Shown here: piece after piece, positions 62,346-64,000 of the stretch | Numbering within the stretch: position 1 is the first letter of the stretch | Layout of the letters: each line of letters starts with the position of its first letter | Assembly: GCF_012489685.1 (NCBI RefSeq) | Contig: NC_080043.1 | Span: 49,243,127-49,307,126 of the forward strand | Length of the DNA stretch: 64,000 nt | Source of the DNA: Lotus japonicus | Taxonomy: Eukaryota > Streptophyta > Magnoliopsida > Fabales > Fabaceae | Reading direction: 5' to 3' | Notes under the pieces: generated by a model | Seen by the model: only the letters and a program-made list of their open reading frames with translations | What the model was told of the DNA's origin: nothing | Databases searched by the model: none | Position numbers and translations under genes: made by a program

Positions 62346-64000
62346 ATGAGTGGAGACGAAGAAGGAGCATTTGATCTCAAGCTGTTTGTGAAAGCTGTTA
62401 CAGAACAATTCACAGCCTTAAATAGAAGGTTTGATGATTTAGCATCAAGGTCTAGGTCCCCTCCTAGGCGAAACAATGAAGAGGAAGAAGAGGAGGAGTA
62501 TTCAGATGGAAGATCTCATGAAAGAAGAAGAAGTGACAATAACTTGAATAGTATCAAAATGACCATCCCTACATTTCAAGGAAAGAATGATCCTGAACTG
62601 TACTTGGAGTGGGAGAGAAAGGTGGAGCATGTGTTTGATTGCCATCACTATTCAGAGGAGAAAAAGGTAAAATTGGCAGTTGTTGAATTTTCTGATTATG
62701 CTAGTATTTGGTGGGATCAATTTGTGATAAACAGGCGCAGAAATGGAGAGAGACCCATTCGCTCATGGGAAGAAATGAAGGCTGTCATGAGAAGAAGATT
62801 TGTCCCCAGCCATTACCATAGAGACTTGCACCGAAAATTGCAAAGTCTGACCCAAGGTTCTATGAGTGTGGAGGATTATTACAAGGAGATGGAGATAGCT
62901 ATGATGAGAGCCAATATAGAAGAAGACCGTGAAGCCACTATGGCAAGGTTTATTGGAGGTTTAAAGAAGGAGATTGCTGATGTGGTGGAATTACAATATT
63001 ATGTGGAGATGGAGGATTTGTTGCACAAAGCAGTTCAGGTGGAAAAGCAATTGAAGTCCAAAACCTCCTCCAAATTCTCATCATCCTCAAGCACTTCTTG
63101 GAAGTCAAATTGGAAGAATAATAAAGCCATTTCCCATCCTAAAGAAAATGTGAAGGCCAAGTCTACTATGGCATCCTCTAAAGGTAAATCTGAAACTAAT
63201 TCTTCTTCACGATCACGTGATATAAAATGTTTCAGATGCCAAGGAATTGGGCATATTGCTTCTGAGTGTCCAAACAAAAGAGCAATGATTTTGCTGGATA
63301 ATGGAGACATAGAGAGTGTGAGCTCAAGTGATGATGAAATGCCTCTGTTAGAAGATTGTAGTGATGTTGAAGTGGCTGAACCCGTGCATGGAAATTTGCT
63401 TGTTACTAGGCGTGCTCTTAGCATACAGCCTAAGGAAGATGAAGATGCGGAGCAACGTGATAAAATTTTCCATACTAGGTGCCTCATTAATGAAAAGGTA
63501 TGTAGCATGGTTATTGACAGTGGAAGTTGTACTAATGTTGCTAGCACCTTGATGGTCGAGAAACTGAACTTGCCAACCAAAAAGCATCCTAATCCATATA
63601 GACTTCAGTGGCTCAATGATTGTGGAGACATAAGGGTGACTAAGCAGGTTTTGGTATCATTTTCCATTGGAAAATACAAAGATGAGGTTCTTTGTGATGT
63701 TGTGCCTATGCATGTGGGCCACTTGCTTCTTGGGCGGCCATGGCAATCTGATAGAAATGTTGATCATAATGGGTACAAAAATACCTATACCTTTACCATG
63801 AACAATCGCACCATTGTGTTGACACCTCTCAAACCTGCTGAAGCATATGCTGATCAAATTAGAATCGCAAAAGAGTGTAAGTTGAGAGAAGAAAAAGTGA
63901 GCATTCAAGAAAAAGAGAGAAAAAGTAAGAAAAATGAAAATGAGAAAAAGAAAGAAAAAGAAAAAAATGAGTGCAGTGAAGAGAAAAATAAGAGAGTAAG
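62346..64000 (+). CDS. gag-protease of a Reina-like Ty3/gypsy element (open, runs off the window)
   Basis: An uninterrupted frame of over 550 codons from the ATG at 62346 (ATCATGAGTGG) to the window end. An acidic/basic N-terminus ([17 protein letters not shown]) is followed by the capsid domain ([20 protein letters not shown] near residue 80, then YASIWWDQF, then [18 protein letters not shown]), a Ser/Lys-rich linker, a zinc knuckle [14 protein letters not shown] at about residues 295-308, and the aspartic protease with [12 protein letters not shown] (D391). The end of the visible part is a Lys/Glu-rich linker. No stop or shift was found, so this copy may be recent and complete beyond the window. 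It is the only clearly open gag in the region. Confidence 0.88.
   Translation, partial: MSGDEEGAFDLKLFVKAVTEQFTALNRRFDDLASRSRSPPRRNNEEEEEEEYSDGRSHERRRSDNNLNSIKMTIPTFQGKNDPELYLEWERKVEHVFDCHHYSEEKKVKLAVVEFSDYASIWWDQFVINRRRNGERPIRSWEEMKAVMRRRFVPSHYHRDLHRKLQSLTQGSMSVEDYYKEMEIAMMRANIEEDREATMARFIGGLKKEIADVVELQYYVEMEDLLHKAVQVEKQLKSKTSSKFSSSSSTSWKSNWKNNKAISHPKENVKAKSTMASSKGKSETNSSSRSRDIKCFRCQGIGHIASECPNKRAMILLDNGDIESVSSSDDEMPLLEDCSDVEVAEPVHGNLLVTRRALSIQPKEDEDAEQRDKIFHTRCLINEKVCSMVIDSGSCTNVASTLMVEKLNLPTKKHPNPYRLQWLNDCGDIRVTKQVLVSFSIGKYKDEVLCDVVPMHVGHLLLGRPWQSDRNVDHNGYKNTYTFTMNNRTIVLTPLKPAEAYADQIRIAKECKLREEKVSIQEKERKSKKNENEKKKEKEKNECSEEKNKRV

Noticed and set aside
1..64000. Any host gene, tRNA, rRNA or microRNA precursor
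   Set aside because: I looked for exon-intron genes and RNA genes between the elements, but every stretch longer than 300 bases could be assigned to an LTR, an internal region or an unnamed repeat.

Overview
This is nuclear DNA from a flowering plant, very probably a legume, and as far as I can see it is entirely transposable-element sequence. The signs are chromovirus-type Ty3/gypsy elements with giant LTRs, Sirevirus-type Ty1/copia elements carrying an extra ORF after pol, tRNA-Met primer sites (TGGTATCAGAGC), TATA boxes inside LTRs, many in-frame stops, and nested insertions with 5-bp target duplications. I found no host gene, tRNA or rRNA. The species call is weak. A run of exactly 100 N at 26178-26277 is a scaffold gap.

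Layout. 1-2830: minus-strand Sirevirus derivative (A) that has lost pol, so gag is joined to the extra ORF. 2831-8675: plus-strand Sirevirus (B), broken, with gag, pol (RNase H deleted) and the extra ORF. 8676-15190: plus-strand chromovirus (N1) with a 2.7-kb LTR that itself holds an ORF, then decayed gag-pol. 15190-16154: an unidentified LTR-like repeat with a cluster of GC palindromes. 16155-26177: minus-strand Sirevirus (C) with an intact pol (1034 aa), an intact extra ORF, and a small coiled-coil gene on the opposite strand with its own TATA box. After the gap, 26278-29925 is the 3' half of another Sirevirus (D), on the plus strand. 29926-36788: three pieces of giant chromovirus LTRs (E, F, G). 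36789-38639: a remnant holding a second copy of the small coiled-coil gene. 38640-60856: nested giant LTRs H, M, K, L, I and J; K and L flank a gag-only internal region, so 39377-50175 is one young non-autonomous element. 60857-64000: the end of a Reina-like pol, a 452-bp LTR, and the open start of a second gag-pol.

The most interesting pattern is in the giant LTRs. Downstream of the TATA box, diverged copies on both strands keep a splice-donor-like site, a block of exactly 78 nt bounded by AG and GT (seven copies: E, G, H, I, K, L, M), and then a sequence ending in CAG directly before the ATG of an ORF beginning MS-[MI]-A-[DE]-WF. I read this as a three-exon gene inside the LTR. Where the C-terminus survives, its product ends in a hydrophobic core followed by acidic and serine residues, as SUMO-interacting motifs do. 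The gag-only element K-L carries a wrecked copy of this ORF, although its two LTRs differ by less than about 1% by eye; it therefore probably moved with proteins supplied in trans.

A second pattern is a roughly 130-aa coiled-coil protein (motif ELRKKAF-[ED]-EDL) found beside two different kinds of element, each time with a TATA box about 60 nt before the ATG.
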